Shown one piece after another: positions 17,750 through 26,632 of a stretch of DNA of 64,000 nucleotides (its first letter is position 1; every line of letters begins with the position of its first letter). The notes beneath the pieces were generated by a model. It ran no database searches. It was given only the letters and a program-made list of their open reading frames with translations, and was not told the origin of the DNA. A program made the translations under genes and the position numbers. Source of the DNA: an uncultured Spirochaetaceae bacterium (GTDB lineage Bacteria; Spirochaetota; Spirochaetia; Sphaerochaetales; Sphaerochaetaceae); contig CALXKU010000011.1 of the NCBI GenBank assembly GCA_944389025.1, positions 20,596 through 84,595 of the forward strand. Reading direction: 5' to 3'.

Positions 17750-19544
17750 TGGTAAAAAGGAAAATAAGAAGGAGAAAAAAACAAAAATAAGCAGCCGTAT
17801 GTGCCGGAAGATACGTAGGAAGGACGCTCTGAAGATGAAATTCATGAGTGAGTACACGTTCCGCAATTTCTACGAGGTCATCGAATCGCGTTTTGGCAAA
17901 AGGGTGATGTATCGCACTTTCAGAAGCGATGAGAGCCTTACGTATTCCGCGTTTGCAAAAGAGGTGAGAGCTGCGGCAAGCTATCTTCTCCATCTTGGCT
18001 ATGAGAAAGGAGACAGGATTGCCATAATGGCTGAAAGCTGTCCGAACTGGATGGTTGCCTATGTCGCAGCTACATCCGTTTCCCTTGTCTCCGTACCGAT
18101 TCTTCCAGATTTCTCGCTCCTTGAGGCAGAGGGGATAATAAAGCATAGCGGTGCAAGAGGAATATTCCTTAATCAGAAGCAATATACGAAGATACATGGG
18201 GCTTTTGAGAAGATGGAAATCGATCTTTTCAGAATCGAGGATCTTTTCCACATCCCGGCAAACATAGCCATAGAAACCGATAAGGATTTCATCTCTTCTC
18301 CTGGTATTGCGATTGCAAGTTATAAGGTTGATCAGAAAAGACTGGATGAGATGAGACCTGAAGAAAGCGATCTTGCTTCGATAATCTACACAAGTGGAAC
18401 AACTGGATCCAGCAAGGGTGTGATGCTCTCTCATATCAACATATTGCGCTGTGCCGATCTGAATACCGATGTCTATGTCCATGTAAAACGGGGGGCGAGG
18501 GTGCTATCGATACTGCCGATGAGCCATGTGTATGAGTTCACGATAGGACAGGTTCTCACCCTTTTGCAGGGTGTGGAAATCACATTCCTTGGAAAGCCGC
18601 CTGCAGTCTCCGTTCTCCTTCCAGCCCTTGCGGAGGTCAGACCTCATGTCATGCTGACAGTTCCGCTGCTTATAGAGAAGGTGTACCGCGCGGCAGTTCT
18701 TCCAGTTCTGAAAGAAAACGAGAAGATCAGGAAGATGCTTGGCTATCCGGTAATCGGAAGCTTCGTATACAGGGTTATTGGAAAGAAGATAGAGTCTACT
18801 TTCGGACATCATCTCAAGTTTTTCGGAATCGGTGGGGCACCTCTGGATAGCGAGGTCGAGTACTTCCTCTATCGAGCGCGTTTCCCATATGCCATCGGAT
18901 ATGGTCTCACGGAGACGAGTCCCCTTATCGCAGGCTGTGGTCCGAAAAAGAGGATGCATAAGCCCGGCTTTGTCGGGAAAGTTGTCGCGGATGATACTGT
19001 GATCCTGGATGAGAAGAATGAAGAGGGTGTAGGAGAGATCCTTGTCAAAGGGGTTAACGTGATGAGTGGCTATTATGAGAGGGATGATCTCAATAGCGAG
19101 GTCTTCACCAAGGATGGTTACTTCCGTACAGGAGATCTGGGCTATATGGATAAGAGCGGTTTCCTTTCAATCAGGGGCAGGGTGAAGACCATGATTCTCG
19201 GACCGGCTGGGGAGAATATATATCCAGAGCCGATTGAGAGCCTGATAAACGCTCAGGAGTTTGTAGAGGAAAGCCTTGTAGTTCCATCAGACGGCGGACT
19301 TCTTGCCCTCATCAAGATAGACATAGAGCTTATGAGCAAGAAGCTTAAAATAGATATATCCGCAGCCCGTAAGGAAGCTGAGAAATATGTGAAGGAGCTG
19401 AGGAAGACTGTTAATGCGCAGCTTTCATCTTATTCAAGGCTCAGTGATACTGAGCTCCAGAGTGAACCGTTTGAGAGGACTCCAACACAGAAAATCAAGA
19501 GATTCCTCTATCCTAAGAAGAAAAAAGATGAAAAAAAGCAATGA
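17742..19544 (+). CDS. AMP-forming acyl-CoA synthetase, third paralogue
   Basis: 600 residues of the ANL superfamily, clearly more distant from the pair at 8649 and 10474. Motifs: YTSGTTGSSKG, GYGLTETSP, YFRTGDLG, IRGRVKTMI and the C-terminal ERTPTQKIKRF with the catalytic Lys. The first 30 residues are a Lys-rich extension (MSNGKKENKKEKKTK) absent from the others, perhaps for membrane or nucleic-acid contact. The ATG lies inside the previous gene, so the two are co-expressed. The substrate is probably a fatty acid, not proven. Confidence 0.85.
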   Translation: MSNGKKENKKEKKTKISSRMCRKIRRKDALKMKFMSEYTFRNFYEVIESRFGKRVMYRTFRSDESLTYSAFAKEVRAAASYLLHLGYEKGDRIAIMAESCPNWMVAYVAATSVSLVSVPILPDFSLLEAEGIIKHSGARGIFLNQKQYTKIHGAFEKMEIDLFRIEDLFHIPANIAIETDKDFISSPGIAIASYKVDQKRLDEMRPEESDLASIIYTSGTTGSSKGVMLSHINILRCADLNTDVYVHVKRGARVLSILPMSHVYEFTIGQVLTLLQGVEITFLGKPPAVSVLLPALAEVRPHVMLTVPLLIEKVYRAAVLPVLKENEKIRKMLGYPVIGSFVYRVIGKKIESTFGHHLKFFGIGGAPLDSEVEYFLYRARFPYAIGYGLTETSPLIAGCGPKKRMHKPGFVGKVVADDTVILDEKNEEGVGEILVKGVNVMSGYYERDDLNSEVFTKDGYFRTGDLGYMDKSGFLSIRGRVKTMILGPAGENIYPEPIESLINAQEFVEESLVVPSDGGLLALIKIDIELMSKKLKIDISAARKEAEKYVKELRKTVNAQLSSYSRLSDTELQSEPFERTPTQKIKRFLYPKKKKDEKKQ

Positions 19545-19570
19545 TTCTTTTTGAAAATCAAGATTTTAAT

Positions 19571-19576
19571 TATAAT
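19571..19576 (+). promoter_or_regulatory. -10 box of DAHP synthase gene, leaderless layout
   Basis: TATAAT lies exactly six bases before the ATG at 19583, with no ribosome binding site. The -35 is weak (TTTTTG at 19548-19553, 17-base spacing). Confidence 0.5.
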
Positions 19577-19582
19577 TGATTC

Positions 19583-20662
19583 ATGAAAGAATCTCAGGAC
19601 ATAAGAATAAGTAAGATAGAGAGCCTTAAGACTCCACGTGAGATTGCCAGGCTCATCCCTCTTTCCGAAGGGGACAGGGCCAGGATCCTGTCCTTCAGGA
19701 AAGGTGTTAATGATATAATATTCGGCAGGGATAAGAGACTTCTTGCGATCGTAGGGCCATGCAGCATACATGATCCCTCCTCGGCAATCGAATATGCAAA
19801 GAGGCTTAAGGGATTAAGCGATGAGCTTAAAGATGAATTTCTCATAATAATGAGAACATATTTTGAGAAGCCGCGTACGAATCTTGGCTGGAAAGGACTG
19901 ATTCTGGATCCGGACATGGATGGGAGCGGAAACATAGAAAAAGGGATAATGGTCGCCCGCAAGCTCCTGATAGACATTACAGAGATAGGACTTCCAGTGG
20001 GATGCGAGGTCTTGGATCCGATAATCCCGCAGTACATCGATGAGATAATGAGCTGGTCGAGCATTGGTGCTCGCACCGCAGAAAGCCAGACTCATCGCAA
20101 TCTTGCCTCAGGACTATCCGTTGCCGTAGGTTTCAAGAATGGCACAAGCGGCGACCTCATGAGCGCTGTGAATGCTATAAAGAGCGCATCGGGGGCGGCT
20201 TCTTTCATCGGAATATCCAAAGACGGGCTTTCCTCGGTATACCGCACGACAGGAAACGATGCGGGGCATATGATCCTTAGGGGAGGTGAGGATGGCCCTA
20301 ATTATTATGAGGATGAGGTTGAGAGAGCGCTTAGCCTTCTTAAGGAGAATAAGCTCAATGAGGCTGTCATAATCGATTGCTCCCATGGAAACAGCCGCAA
20401 GGATTACAGAAGACAGAAAAGGGTGCTTAGAAATGTCATAGACCAGATTGTATGGGGAAATGACAAGATAAAGGGTTTCATGCTGGAATCCAACCTCTAT
20501 GAGGGATCTCAGAAGATTCCAGAGAACAAAAGCGAGCTGAAATACGGGGTTTCGGTAACGGATGCATGCATAGGCTGGCAGGAGACGGAGCAGATACTCA
20601 GAAATGCAGCTCGCATGATTGACCGTGCCTCTGAGGCAGGTGGAATACTGGAGGTTCTTTGA
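19583..20662 (+). CDS. 3-deoxy-7-phosphoheptulonate (DAHP) synthase, class I
   Basis: 359 residues, close to AroF/AroG/AroH. It condenses phosphoenolpyruvate and erythrose 4-phosphate, the first step of the shikimate pathway. Motifs: VGPCSIHD, RTYFEKPRT with the PEP-binding Arg and Lys, GARTAESQTHR, and IDCSHGNSRKD with the metal-binding His. No separate chorismate-mutase domain. It has a leaderless-type start and overlaps the next gene by ATGA-type coupling (stop TGA 20660-20662). Which aromatic acid inhibits it cannot be read here. Confidence 0.93.
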   Translation: MKESQDIRISKIESLKTPREIARLIPLSEGDRARILSFRKGVNDIIFGRDKRLLAIVGPCSIHDPSSAIEYAKRLKGLSDELKDEFLIIMRTYFEKPRTNLGWKGLILDPDMDGSGNIEKGIMVARKLLIDITEIGLPVGCEVLDPIIPQYIDEIMSWSSIGARTAESQTHRNLASGLSVAVGFKNGTSGDLMSAVNAIKSASGAASFIGISKDGLSSVYRTTGNDAGHMILRGGEDGPNYYEDEVERALSLLKENKLNEAVIIDCSHGNSRKDYRRQKRVLRNVIDQIVWGNDKIKGFMLESNLYEGSQKIPENKSELKYGVSVTDACIGWQETEQILRNAARMIDRASEAGGILEVL

Positions 20663-21213
20663 TGAAAGCGGTTGTATACCTTGCTACAGGTTTCGAAGAG
20701 ACGGAGGCGATAGTTCCTATCGATCTCTTAAGGCGTGCTGGAATTGATGTGACAATCTCTTCCATTGATGATGAGCTTGTTGTGAAAAGCTCTCATGGTG
20801 TGGCCATTAAGGCTGATAAGAGCCTGAGCGAAAGCGACAAGGAAGAGTATGATATCGTATTCCTTCCCGGAGGTATGCCGGGAGCTATCAATCTCTCACA
20901 GTGCTGGAGTGTGAATGAGCGTATCATAAGGATGGCAGCGGATAAAAAGATAGTGAGTGCCATATGCGCATCACCCTCTGTCGTTCTTGCTAATGCTGGC
21001 CTTCTGGAGAATCGTAGAGCTACATGTTTTCCTGGCTCAGAGAAGTATTCGAATAAGGCCGATTTCCTCTCCGATGGGGTTGTCGTAGATGGCAACATCA
21101 TCACGGCAAAGAGCGCAGGGTACGCGTTTGATCTTTCTCTTGCGATAATAGCTGAGGCGATATCAAAAGAAAAGGCAGATGAAATCTCATCTGCCGTGTA
21201 CTTCTTCCGTTAG
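20662..21213 (+). CDS. DJ-1/PfpI family protein (YajL/ThiJ-like)
   Basis: 183 residues. Reactive Cys102 lies in the nucleophile elbow SAICASPS, and the partner Glu15 is in EETEAIVPIDLLRRAGI, the pattern of the DJ-1/YajL branch. Members act in protein or metabolite deglycation, chaperoning or oxidative stress; the exact activity is disputed in the literature. The ATG at 20662 overlaps the DAHP synthase stop. An in-frame TTG three bases upstream is less likely. The 3' end overlaps the stop of the opposite gene. Confidence 0.88.
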   Translation: MKAVVYLATGFEETEAIVPIDLLRRAGIDVTISSIDDELVVKSSHGVAIKADKSLSESDKEEYDIVFLPGGMPGAINLSQCWSVNERIIRMAADKKIVSAICASPSVVLANAGLLENRRATCFPGSEKYSNKADFLSDGVVVDGNIITAKSAGYAFDLSLAIIAEAISKEKADEISSAVYFFR

Positions 21214-21509
21214 GCTGAAACAGTGGAGAATTCGGAAGCTTTCTTGTTTCTCTCCAAAGTCGAAAATGTGCGGTTCATGAACTCCTTATAGAAATTCCTA
21301 TTTCCACTCTCCTTTATCTCAGAGGAGATTGGAAGATATATGAGTTCGATGAACTCCTCAAGAGCCTTTCTGAATGACAGCTTCCTGTCGTATACAGAAC
21401 TCTGGTATCTCCTGTAGCACTCCACTAATGCGTACACGGATGGAATTTCTTCCTTCCTGAACGCCCCCTTGGTCTTCTTTTCAATCAGAACCTCATTGAT
21501 TTTTTTCAT
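21210..21509 (-). CDS. Small hypothetical protein, charged and helical
   Basis: 99 residues, no family recognised. It is rich in Lys, Glu, Arg and Tyr, predicted mostly helical, with no signal peptide or membrane segment. GGAG at proper spacing before the ATG supports a real gene. It ends four bases inside the convergent DJ-1 gene. Function unknown. Confidence 0.6.
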   Translation of the reverse strand: MKKINEVLIEKKTKGAFRKEEIPSVYALVECYRRYQSSVYDRKLSFRKALEEFIELIYLPISSEIKESGNRNFYKEFMNRTFSTLERNKKASEFSTVSA

Positions 21510-21657
21510 ACCAATTCAACTCCAAAATTAAGATAACCTCTTTTGTTCACCGAGAATATAATTCCAAGTTGGATATATTGTCAATAGGGGGAGAGAAAAA
21601 AATAATGCCATCGCGTTAATTCTTTGTTAAAAAAGAAAATGATAGCATTAAAAACAA

Positions 21658-22083
21658 TTATTTTCTGTTTTCTTTAAGTAAATCCCTGATTTCCTCGAGT
21701 AGAATGACATCGTCGCTCTTCTTAGGTGCAGGAGCTGGGGCTGCCGCCTCTTCCTTCTTATTCTTTTCCTTAAGAGTGTTGAAAGCCTTTACTACGAAGA
21801 AGAGAACAAGGGAGACAAGGAGGAAATTGATAACGGCATTGATGAGTGCACCGTATCTGATTGCTACCTCTGCTGCGCTTTCGGTTGCAGGCTTGAGTAT
21901 GATTCTCATATCCGCAAAATCCATTCCTCCTGTGATGAGTCCGATTACAGGCATGATGATATCGTTCACGAGGCTGTTTGTGATTGCTGTGAACGCGGCA
22001 CCGATGATAACGCCTACTGCGAGATCGATGACATTTCCACGTGCGATGAATTTCTTGAATTCACCAAAAAATTTACTGCTCAT
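21658..22083 (-). CDS. mscL: Large-conductance mechanosensitive channel MscL
   Basis: 141 residues. The N-terminus FKKFIARGNVIDLAVGVIIGAAF is the family signature with TM1 gate residues. TM2 is at about 75-98, followed by a cytoplasmic helix with an Ala/Pro linker. It opens under membrane tension during osmotic downshock. GGAG precedes the ATG. It is divergent from asnA. Confidence 0.95.
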   Translation of the reverse strand: MSSKFFGEFKKFIARGNVIDLAVGVIIGAAFTAITNSLVNDIIMPVIGLITGGMDFADMRIILKPATESAAEVAIRYGALINAVINFLLVSLVLFFVVKAFNTLKEKNKKEEAAAPAPAPKKSDDVILLEEIRDLLKENRK

Positions 22084-22153
22084 TAAATTACTCCATTTAA
22101 AATTTTATGTTATTCTTATATATTTATACTGAAATATCAATAGGGAAGGATTT

Positions 22154-23182
22154 ATGGAATTTGTTGAAGGGTATAAGAGTATTCTGAATCCAAAGGATAC
22201 TGAGAAAGCTATAAAGCTTACAAAGGATACGTTTGAGAAGGAACTTTCATCCTCTCTTCGTCTTACACGTCTTACAAGCCCCATTTTTGTTGAAGCGGGC
22301 AGTGGAATAAATGACGATCTCAACGGGGTTGAAAAGCCTGTAAGCTTCTCTGTAAGCGCGCTTGGCGGAAGGAAGATGGAAATCGTGCAGTCCCTTGCAA
22401 AATGGAAGAGGATGGCACTTGCGGATTATGGCTATCCGAAAGGGCGGGGAATTTATACAGATATGAACGCTTTGCGTCCAGATGACACAGTGGATGCCAT
22501 ACACTCTGTTTATGTCGACCAGTGGGACTGGGAGAAGGTTATCGGAGAGGATGAGAGAACTCTTGATGTCCTCAAGAATACGGTAAAAGAGATCTATGCG
22601 GCAATCAAAAGGACAAGTTTCCTGCTTTCCGAGACATATTCTGCTTTGGATGATTACCTGCCTGAGGATATCACATTCATACACTCGGAGGAGCTTGAGA
22701 GGGAATATCCATCACTTAGCCCACAGGAGAGGGAAAAGATGGCAGCTAAGGAGTACGGAGCGGTTTTCATCATAGGAATCGGCTATCCTCTGAGCGGTGG
22801 CGTTCCACACTCTCTCAGGGCTCCGGACTATGATGACTGGTCTACGGTGACCATCTCTGGTTACCATGGACTGAATGGTGACATCATAGTATATGACAGG
22901 GTTAGGGATGACTCTCTTGAGCTTTCCAGTATGGGGATCAGGGTAAACAGGGAATCTCTTCTTAGGCAGCTTGAGATGAAGGGCCTGAATGAGAGGAAAG
23001 AGCTGTACTGGCATAAAAGGCTACTCTCTGGTGAGTATCCTCAGACAATCGGAGGAGGAATAGGACAGTCAAGGCTCTGCATGCTTTTACTGCACAAGTG
23101 CCATATCGGAGAGGTTCAGGCTTCTGTCTGGTCCGATGAGACGAGAGCGGAGGCGAAGGAGAGGGGGATTTACCTCATATGA
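22154..23182 (+). CDS. asnA: Aspartate-ammonia ligase (asparagine synthetase A)
   Basis: 342 residues. It makes asparagine from aspartate, ammonia and ATP. The fold resembles class II synthetases. Visible features are SSSLRLTRLTSPIFVE, GGRKMEIVQSLAKWKR, DMNALRPDD, SVYVDQWDWEKV and the final GGGIGQSRLCMLLL motif-3-like helix. AAGGA precedes the ATG. With asnS in the same window the cell has direct tRNA-Asn charging and ammonia-dependent Asn synthesis. Confidence 0.95.
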   Translation: MEFVEGYKSILNPKDTEKAIKLTKDTFEKELSSSLRLTRLTSPIFVEAGSGINDDLNGVEKPVSFSVSALGGRKMEIVQSLAKWKRMALADYGYPKGRGIYTDMNALRPDDTVDAIHSVYVDQWDWEKVIGEDERTLDVLKNTVKEIYAAIKRTSFLLSETYSALDDYLPEDITFIHSEELEREYPSLSPQEREKMAAKEYGAVFIIGIGYPLSGGVPHSLRAPDYDDWSTVTISGYHGLNGDIIVYDRVRDDSLELSSMGIRVNRESLLRQLEMKGLNERKELYWHKRLLSGEYPQTIGGGIGQSRLCMLLLHKCHIGEVQASVWSDETRAEAKERGIYLI

Positions 23183-23188
23183 TCGGAG

Positions 23189-23216
23189 GCTGGGAAGATT
23201 TCTTCTCAGCTTTTTT
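23189..23216 (+). terminator. Intrinsic terminator of asnA
   Basis: GCTG-GAAGA (from 23189) pairs with TCTTC-CAGC (to 23210) around a two-base loop with one internal mismatch, followed by TTTTTT. Confidence 0.75.
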
Positions 23217-23237
23217 AATTTATTTTCAAAAACTCTA

Positions 23238-23267
23238 TTGACGAGAACACGGGAAATGAGCTATCTT
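23238..23267 (+). promoter_or_regulatory. Promoter of tRNA-Leu
   Basis: TTGACG (23238-23243), 18-base spacer, TATCTT (23262-23267); the tRNA begins 31 bases downstream. Confidence 0.55.
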
Positions 23268-23297
23268 CTCCTTGTGCCAAATAAAGGCCATGAAAAT

Positions 23298-23381
23298 GCG
23301 GTCGTGGTGGAATTGGTAGACACGCTAGCTTGAGGTGCTAGTGCTTGAAAGGGCTTGGAGATTCGAGTTCTCTCGGCCGCA
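23298..23381 (+). tRNA. tRNA-Leu (anticodon GAG)
   Basis: An 84-base class II tRNA. Acceptor stem GCGGTCG pairs with CGGCCGC (one T-G pair), discriminator A. Anticodon loop TTGAGGT between GCTAGC and GCTAGT gives GAG. A long variable arm (GCTTGAAAGGGC) fits Leu. T-loop TTCGAGT. CCA is not encoded and must be added. A promoter and a strong terminator flank it. Confidence 0.95.
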
Positions 23382-23389
23382 TCCTAAGG

Positions 23390-23430
23390 ACTCCTCTTGT
23401 TAAAGAAATAACAGGAGGAGTTTATTTTTT
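23390..23430 (+). terminator. Intrinsic terminator after tRNA-Leu
   Basis: ACTCCTC-GTTA (from 23390) pairs with TAAC-GAGGAGT (to 23421), then TTATTTTTTTT. Confidence 0.85.
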
Positions 23431-23465
23431 TTCTCTGAATAATATCGGCAATTCATTCTTGTTTT

Positions 23466-24284
23466 CTAACTGAGAATCCTTCTGAAAGCCCTATAGTTCT
23501 CGTCTTTTTCATCCTTTGCATACACTGCATATTCGATTATCTTAAAATGCTTCATGTAATTTTGCTGTACCTTACGAAAGGCCTCTGCGACGGTCTCTGG
23601 ATTGTTCCTGAAGACTCCGCAGCCAAAGGCTCCGAGGATGAGTGTGTCGTCTTCTGCATATGAGGCTAGTTTGAAAATAGCCTCTATCCTCTTTTGGAGT
23701 ATGTGCTCATATCTTGCAATGCCGTCCCTTCCCACCGGTACGCCTGAGCGCCGGAGGTTTGGTGCTGGGACTACAAGCACATCCGCTTTCATCCAGCAAG
23801 ACTCATCAAGGATTCTCATTTCGTTGTCATCACTGCGGAAGAACGTTACGTCTGGCGCGAGTATTGCTGAATCGGAGTACATCCCGTCCTTGTTTTCCTT
23901 GTTTCGAGTGTAGTATGTCCTTGCCTTTTCTGATTCAAGCAGTGGAAGAAGGGTGGAGATCCTGCAAAGAGACTCTTCCTGTGCATTCGACCCGTTTCTT
24001 GCGCCTCCACCAGCTTTCGTTCCCGATGCAAAGTCGAGGATTGCTGTGCGCCCCAGATTCCTATAAGCCCATGCAGCTTCAGCTGTGCGTTTCCTGCTGA
24101 CAATTATCTTTGCCTCATTTTCGTACCGCGCTGCGGAATGGTTTGGAATATTTCCATCTTTGAAAACGCGTATTCGTTTTAAGGACTCTTCTGTCTGCCA
24201 TTTCAGCTTAGAGGATGTCTCAATCATGGCGAGGGTTTCTTGCATTATTCTTCTGTTGTACTCTCTTCTTTCTTCAAGTGTCAT
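23466..24284 (-). CDS. Microbial-type poly(ADP-ribose) glycohydrolase (TIGR02452/DUF2263)
   Basis: 272 residues. The signature FASGTKAGGGARNGSNAQEE (residues about 84-103) contains the PARG loop GGG and the catalytic QEE, and GAFGCGVFRNNPE near residue 217 is the second macrodomain-like motif. Family enzymes hydrolyse poly(ADP-ribose) or related ADP-ribosyl links using the second Glu. No ADP-ribosyltransferase is visible nearby, so its substrate here is unknown: self-modified DNA or protein, phage defence, or salvage. It ends 36 bases after the tRNA-Leu terminator T-tract, convergent. The ribosome binding site is weak (GGGGAAAAG). Confidence 0.85.
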   Translation of the reverse strand: MTLEERREYNRRIMQETLAMIETSSKLKWQTEESLKRIRVFKDGNIPNHSAARYENEAKIIVSRKRTAEAAWAYRNLGRTAILDFASGTKAGGGARNGSNAQEESLCRISTLLPLLESEKARTYYTRNKENKDGMYSDSAILAPDVTFFRSDDNEMRILDESCWMKADVLVVPAPNLRRSGVPVGRDGIARYEHILQKRIEAIFKLASYAEDDTLILGAFGCGVFRNNPETVAEAFRKVQQNYMKHFKIIEYAVYAKDEKDENYRAFRRILS

Positions 24285-24347
24285 ATCTTTTCCCCGATAA
24301 GCGTTTTTTTGTTATCTTCGGCGCTCATTTTCTTCCTTTTGAGATTC

Positions 24348-24896
24348 CTAAACCAAGCCGAATATCAGGTTCATAAGTCCCGCGCCCAGCATTACGAAGA
24401 TCGGGTTCGTCTTCCATTTTTTCAGAATAATGAAGGCAATGACGAAAATTACAAGGGCAGTAATGCTTATTCCATTAGAGATGTCTCCGTTAAAAAGTGC
24501 CATGTTCATAAGCGATAACCCTGCGGTTGCTATCATTGCAATTATAGCGGGTCTCAGTCCTTTTAATACGCTGGACACTGCATCAATTCCCTTGAATCGG
24601 TAATATATGAAAGCAAGTATTGTGACGATTATGGAAGATGGAAGAATGCATCCGGCCGTTGCGACTAATGCTCCGGGAAGTCCTGCAACCCTTATTCCTA
24701 CGAATGTAGCACTGTTTATCGTAATAGGTCCTGGAGTCATTTCCGATATCGTTATTATGTCTGCGAATTCCTGCATTGTAAGCCAGCCGTTGACATTTAC
24801 CGCCTGATGCTCAATAAGTGGCATAGCCGCGTAGCCCCCACCTATGCTGAATAGTCCTATCTGGATGAAACTGAGAAGGAGTTCAATGTAAATCAT
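24348..24896 (-). CDS. Chromate transporter family (CHR), C-terminal-half type subunit
   Basis: 182 residues with about five hydrophobic helices. GLFSIGGGYAAMPL near residue 14 and SEMTPGPITINSATF near 50 are CHR-domain motifs. Single-domain CHR proteins work as pairs encoded side by side, as here. Known members export chromate; others are probably general anion exporters, so the chromate label is by family. ATG at 24896 was chosen over one at 24920 because GGTGG lies just upstream. It overlaps the partner gene by 14 bases. Confidence 0.85.
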   Translation of the reverse strand: MIYIELLLSFIQIGLFSIGGGYAAMPLIEHQAVNVNGWLTMQEFADIITISEMTPGPITINSATFVGIRVAGLPGALVATAGCILPSSIIVTILAFIYYRFKGIDAVSSVLKGLRPAIIAMIATAGLSLMNMALFNGDISNGISITALVIFVIAFIILKKWKTNPIFVMLGAGLMNLIFGLV

Positions 24897-25455
24897 GGCC
24901 CCACCTTCTGGATATCTCATAGTCCGCGTAACCGACAGCCCCTGCGATGAATATGAGTGCTATGATATTAAGGTTCATGAATTCCAGGAGAATGAAGGAG
25001 ATGATTAGCATGAGGATTTCAACAAGTCTCTTTCTCTTGAGTATGTCCCATGCCATGGATATAACAAGATCTGCGACAACCGCGGCAACACCTGCAATCA
25101 TTCCTCCCATTACGAGTGATACATACCTGTTATCTCTGAAGGCGATATAGAAATGGGAGATTACGGATATTATGACAAACGGGGGAATCACAGTTGCAAG
25201 TATGCTTATTAGGGCTCCGAGAACCCCTCCTATCTTGTAACCCACTAGTATGGATGCGTTCACAGCGATCGCTCCCGGGGCTGACTGCGCGATAGCCGTA
25301 AGGTCGAGCATCTCCTCATCATCGATCATCTTAAGCTTGAAAACGAACTTCTTCCTCATCAGGGGTATGATTACGAACCCCCCTCCGAAAGTGAATGCGG
25401 ATATCTCCAGGGTCGAGAGAAAAAGGGTGAGGTACTTCCTTAATTTTTCTTTCAT
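24883..25455 (-). CDS. Chromate transporter family (CHR), first subunit
   Basis: 190 residues. FTFGGGFVIIPL near residue 22 and IAQSAPGAIAVNASILVGY near 54 match the CHR domain. About five to six membrane helices. It forms the expected short-chain pair with the overlapping downstream gene. The ATG at 25455 follows TATAAT by six bases with no ribosome binding site, so the pair probably starts from a leaderless transcript. An in-frame ATG at 25497 would extend the N-terminus across that -10 box. Confidence 0.83.
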   Translation of the reverse strand: MKEKLRKYLTLFLSTLEISAFTFGGGFVIIPLMRKKFVFKLKMIDDEEMLDLTAIAQSAPGAIAVNASILVGYKIGGVLGALISILATVIPPFVIISVISHFYIAFRDNRYVSLVMGGMIAGVAAVVADLVISMAWDILKRKRLVEILMLIISFILLEFMNLNIIALIFIAGAVGYADYEISRRWGHDLH

Positions 25456-25461
25456 GAGCTG

Positions 25462-25467
25462 ATTATA
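25462..25467 (-). promoter_or_regulatory. -10 box of the CHR pair, leaderless layout
   Basis: TATAAT on the minus strand, six bases (CAGCTC) before the ATG at 25455. The -35 is weak (TTAGCC at 17 bases). Confidence 0.5.
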
Positions 25468-25549
25468 ATTGAAAAAAAGGAAATGGCTAAGCCCCATAGC
25501 CTTAGATGTTCTTCTTGTAATATTTCACGATCAGGGGGAGAATAGGATT

Positions 25550-26521
25550 ATGAAAGCGGTTCTAATTGGAAGTGGATGGCGCTCAGCCTTCTATCTCAGA
25601 ATTGCCAGCGCTCTTTCTTCTCTTCTTGAAATAGTATCTGTATATTCCTCATCTGAAGAGAGGGTGAAAGAGATGAGAAAAAAAGGACTTAACTGCCTCT
25701 CATCGCTCAGCGGTGCACTCTCTTTTACGCACGATGCGGTAATCGTTTCTACTGGAAAAGAGAACTTTTATTCCATTATGCTTGAGCTTGAAAGGAGAGG
25801 GGAGTTCATACTTTCAGAAACCTCATTCTTAAGCTTGGGGGAAAGAGAGCTTAAAAGCCTTGAGAATACCCATGGTGCGATAATGGAGCAGTATCCGTAT
25901 GATCCGATCTTTGCCGCTGTTCTATCAGCCACATCAAGCCTTGGAAGTATTGATCAGCTCATGATCTCAGGGCTGCATAATCACCATTCTGCCGCACTTG
26001 CAAGAATAGTTTTCTCTTTGAAAGATGAGAAGCCTGATGAAGTTCTTTCTCTCGACTTTCCGTCAAGTATTGTAAAAACCGGAGATAGGAGCGGTATCGT
26101 AAATGGCAAGGGAAAGGAGGATTATGTGAGACGGCTCAGAATACTGCGTTTTGGGAAGCGTCTTTTCATTCACGATTTCTCTTCAAACCAGTATCATAGC
26201 TATCTCATGAAAAAGAGCGTTGAGATTAGGGGAGAGAAGGGTATCCTTACCTTTGACGGCTTGAAAGTTACAGATGAGGATGGCTATCCTCTCTTTCTCC
26301 CTTTCTCTTTTCATAGGGATATCTCTACCTGGAATGGAAGCATGACACTTTCTCATATCAATCTCTCTGGAAAAAGGGTTTATACAAACCCGTTCTATCC
26401 TGTGAATCTCAATGATGACGAGATTGGAATTGCCACAATAATTCAAAATATTGATAGCGGACTGCCCTATAGGAGTATAAGAGAGGGAATAGAAGATGCG
26501 AGGCTTGGCAAGCTTCTTTAG
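25550..26521 (+). CDS. GFO/IDH/MocA-like oxidoreductase
   Basis: 323 residues. The N-terminal Rossmann fold opens with MKAVLIGSGWRSAFYLRIA, though the glycine pattern is looser than the usual GxGxxG. ETSFLS replaces the classic EKP, so catalysis may be altered. The C-terminal half looks like the GFO/IDH substrate domain. It is probably an NAD(P)-dependent sugar or sugar-acid dehydrogenase, substrate unknown. The ATG at 25550 was chosen over 25469 because of GGGGGAG...AGGA and the Rossmann start. It sits just upstream of the LacI-controlled YhcH operon. Confidence 0.7.
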   Translation: MKAVLIGSGWRSAFYLRIASALSSLLEIVSVYSSSEERVKEMRKKGLNCLSSLSGALSFTHDAVIVSTGKENFYSIMLELERRGEFILSETSFLSLGERELKSLENTHGAIMEQYPYDPIFAAVLSATSSLGSIDQLMISGLHNHHSAALARIVFSLKDEKPDEVLSLDFPSSIVKTGDRSGIVNGKGKEDYVRRLRILRFGKRLFIHDFSSNQYHSYLMKKSVEIRGEKGILTFDGLKVTDEDGYPLFLPFSFHRDISTWNGSMTLSHINLSGKRVYTNPFYPVNLNDDEIGIATIIQNIDSGLPYRSIREGIEDARLGKLL

Positions 26522-26566
26522 ATATTTATTTATATATTAAGTAAATGTTTGATTTTATGCAAATTC

Positions 26567-26582
26567 TTGCAATCGATTGAAA
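26567..26582 (+). promoter_or_regulatory. Upstream LacI-type operator (O1)
   Basis: TTGCAATCGATTGAAA, a near-palindrome with central CG like LacI/GalR-family operators. It lies just upstream of the -35. Its centre is 67 bases from that of the second operator. Confidence 0.65.
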
Positions 26583-26588
26583 TTTTCC

Positions 26589-26619
26589 TTGACAATTCTT
26601 TGAGAAGGGTGGATTATAT
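26589..26619 (+). promoter_or_regulatory. Promoter of the yhcH-cyclase operon
   Basis: Consensus -35 TTGACA (26589-26594) with a -10 of ATTATA or TTATAT (26613-26619), spacing 18-19. It is bracketed by two matching operators. Confidence 0.7.
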
Positions 26620-26632
26620 TCATAGAAAAAGT

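Noticed and set aside
17736..18482. Minus-strand open frame of 248 codons
   Set aside because: Antisense to the third acyl-CoA synthetase, which has complete ANL motifs.
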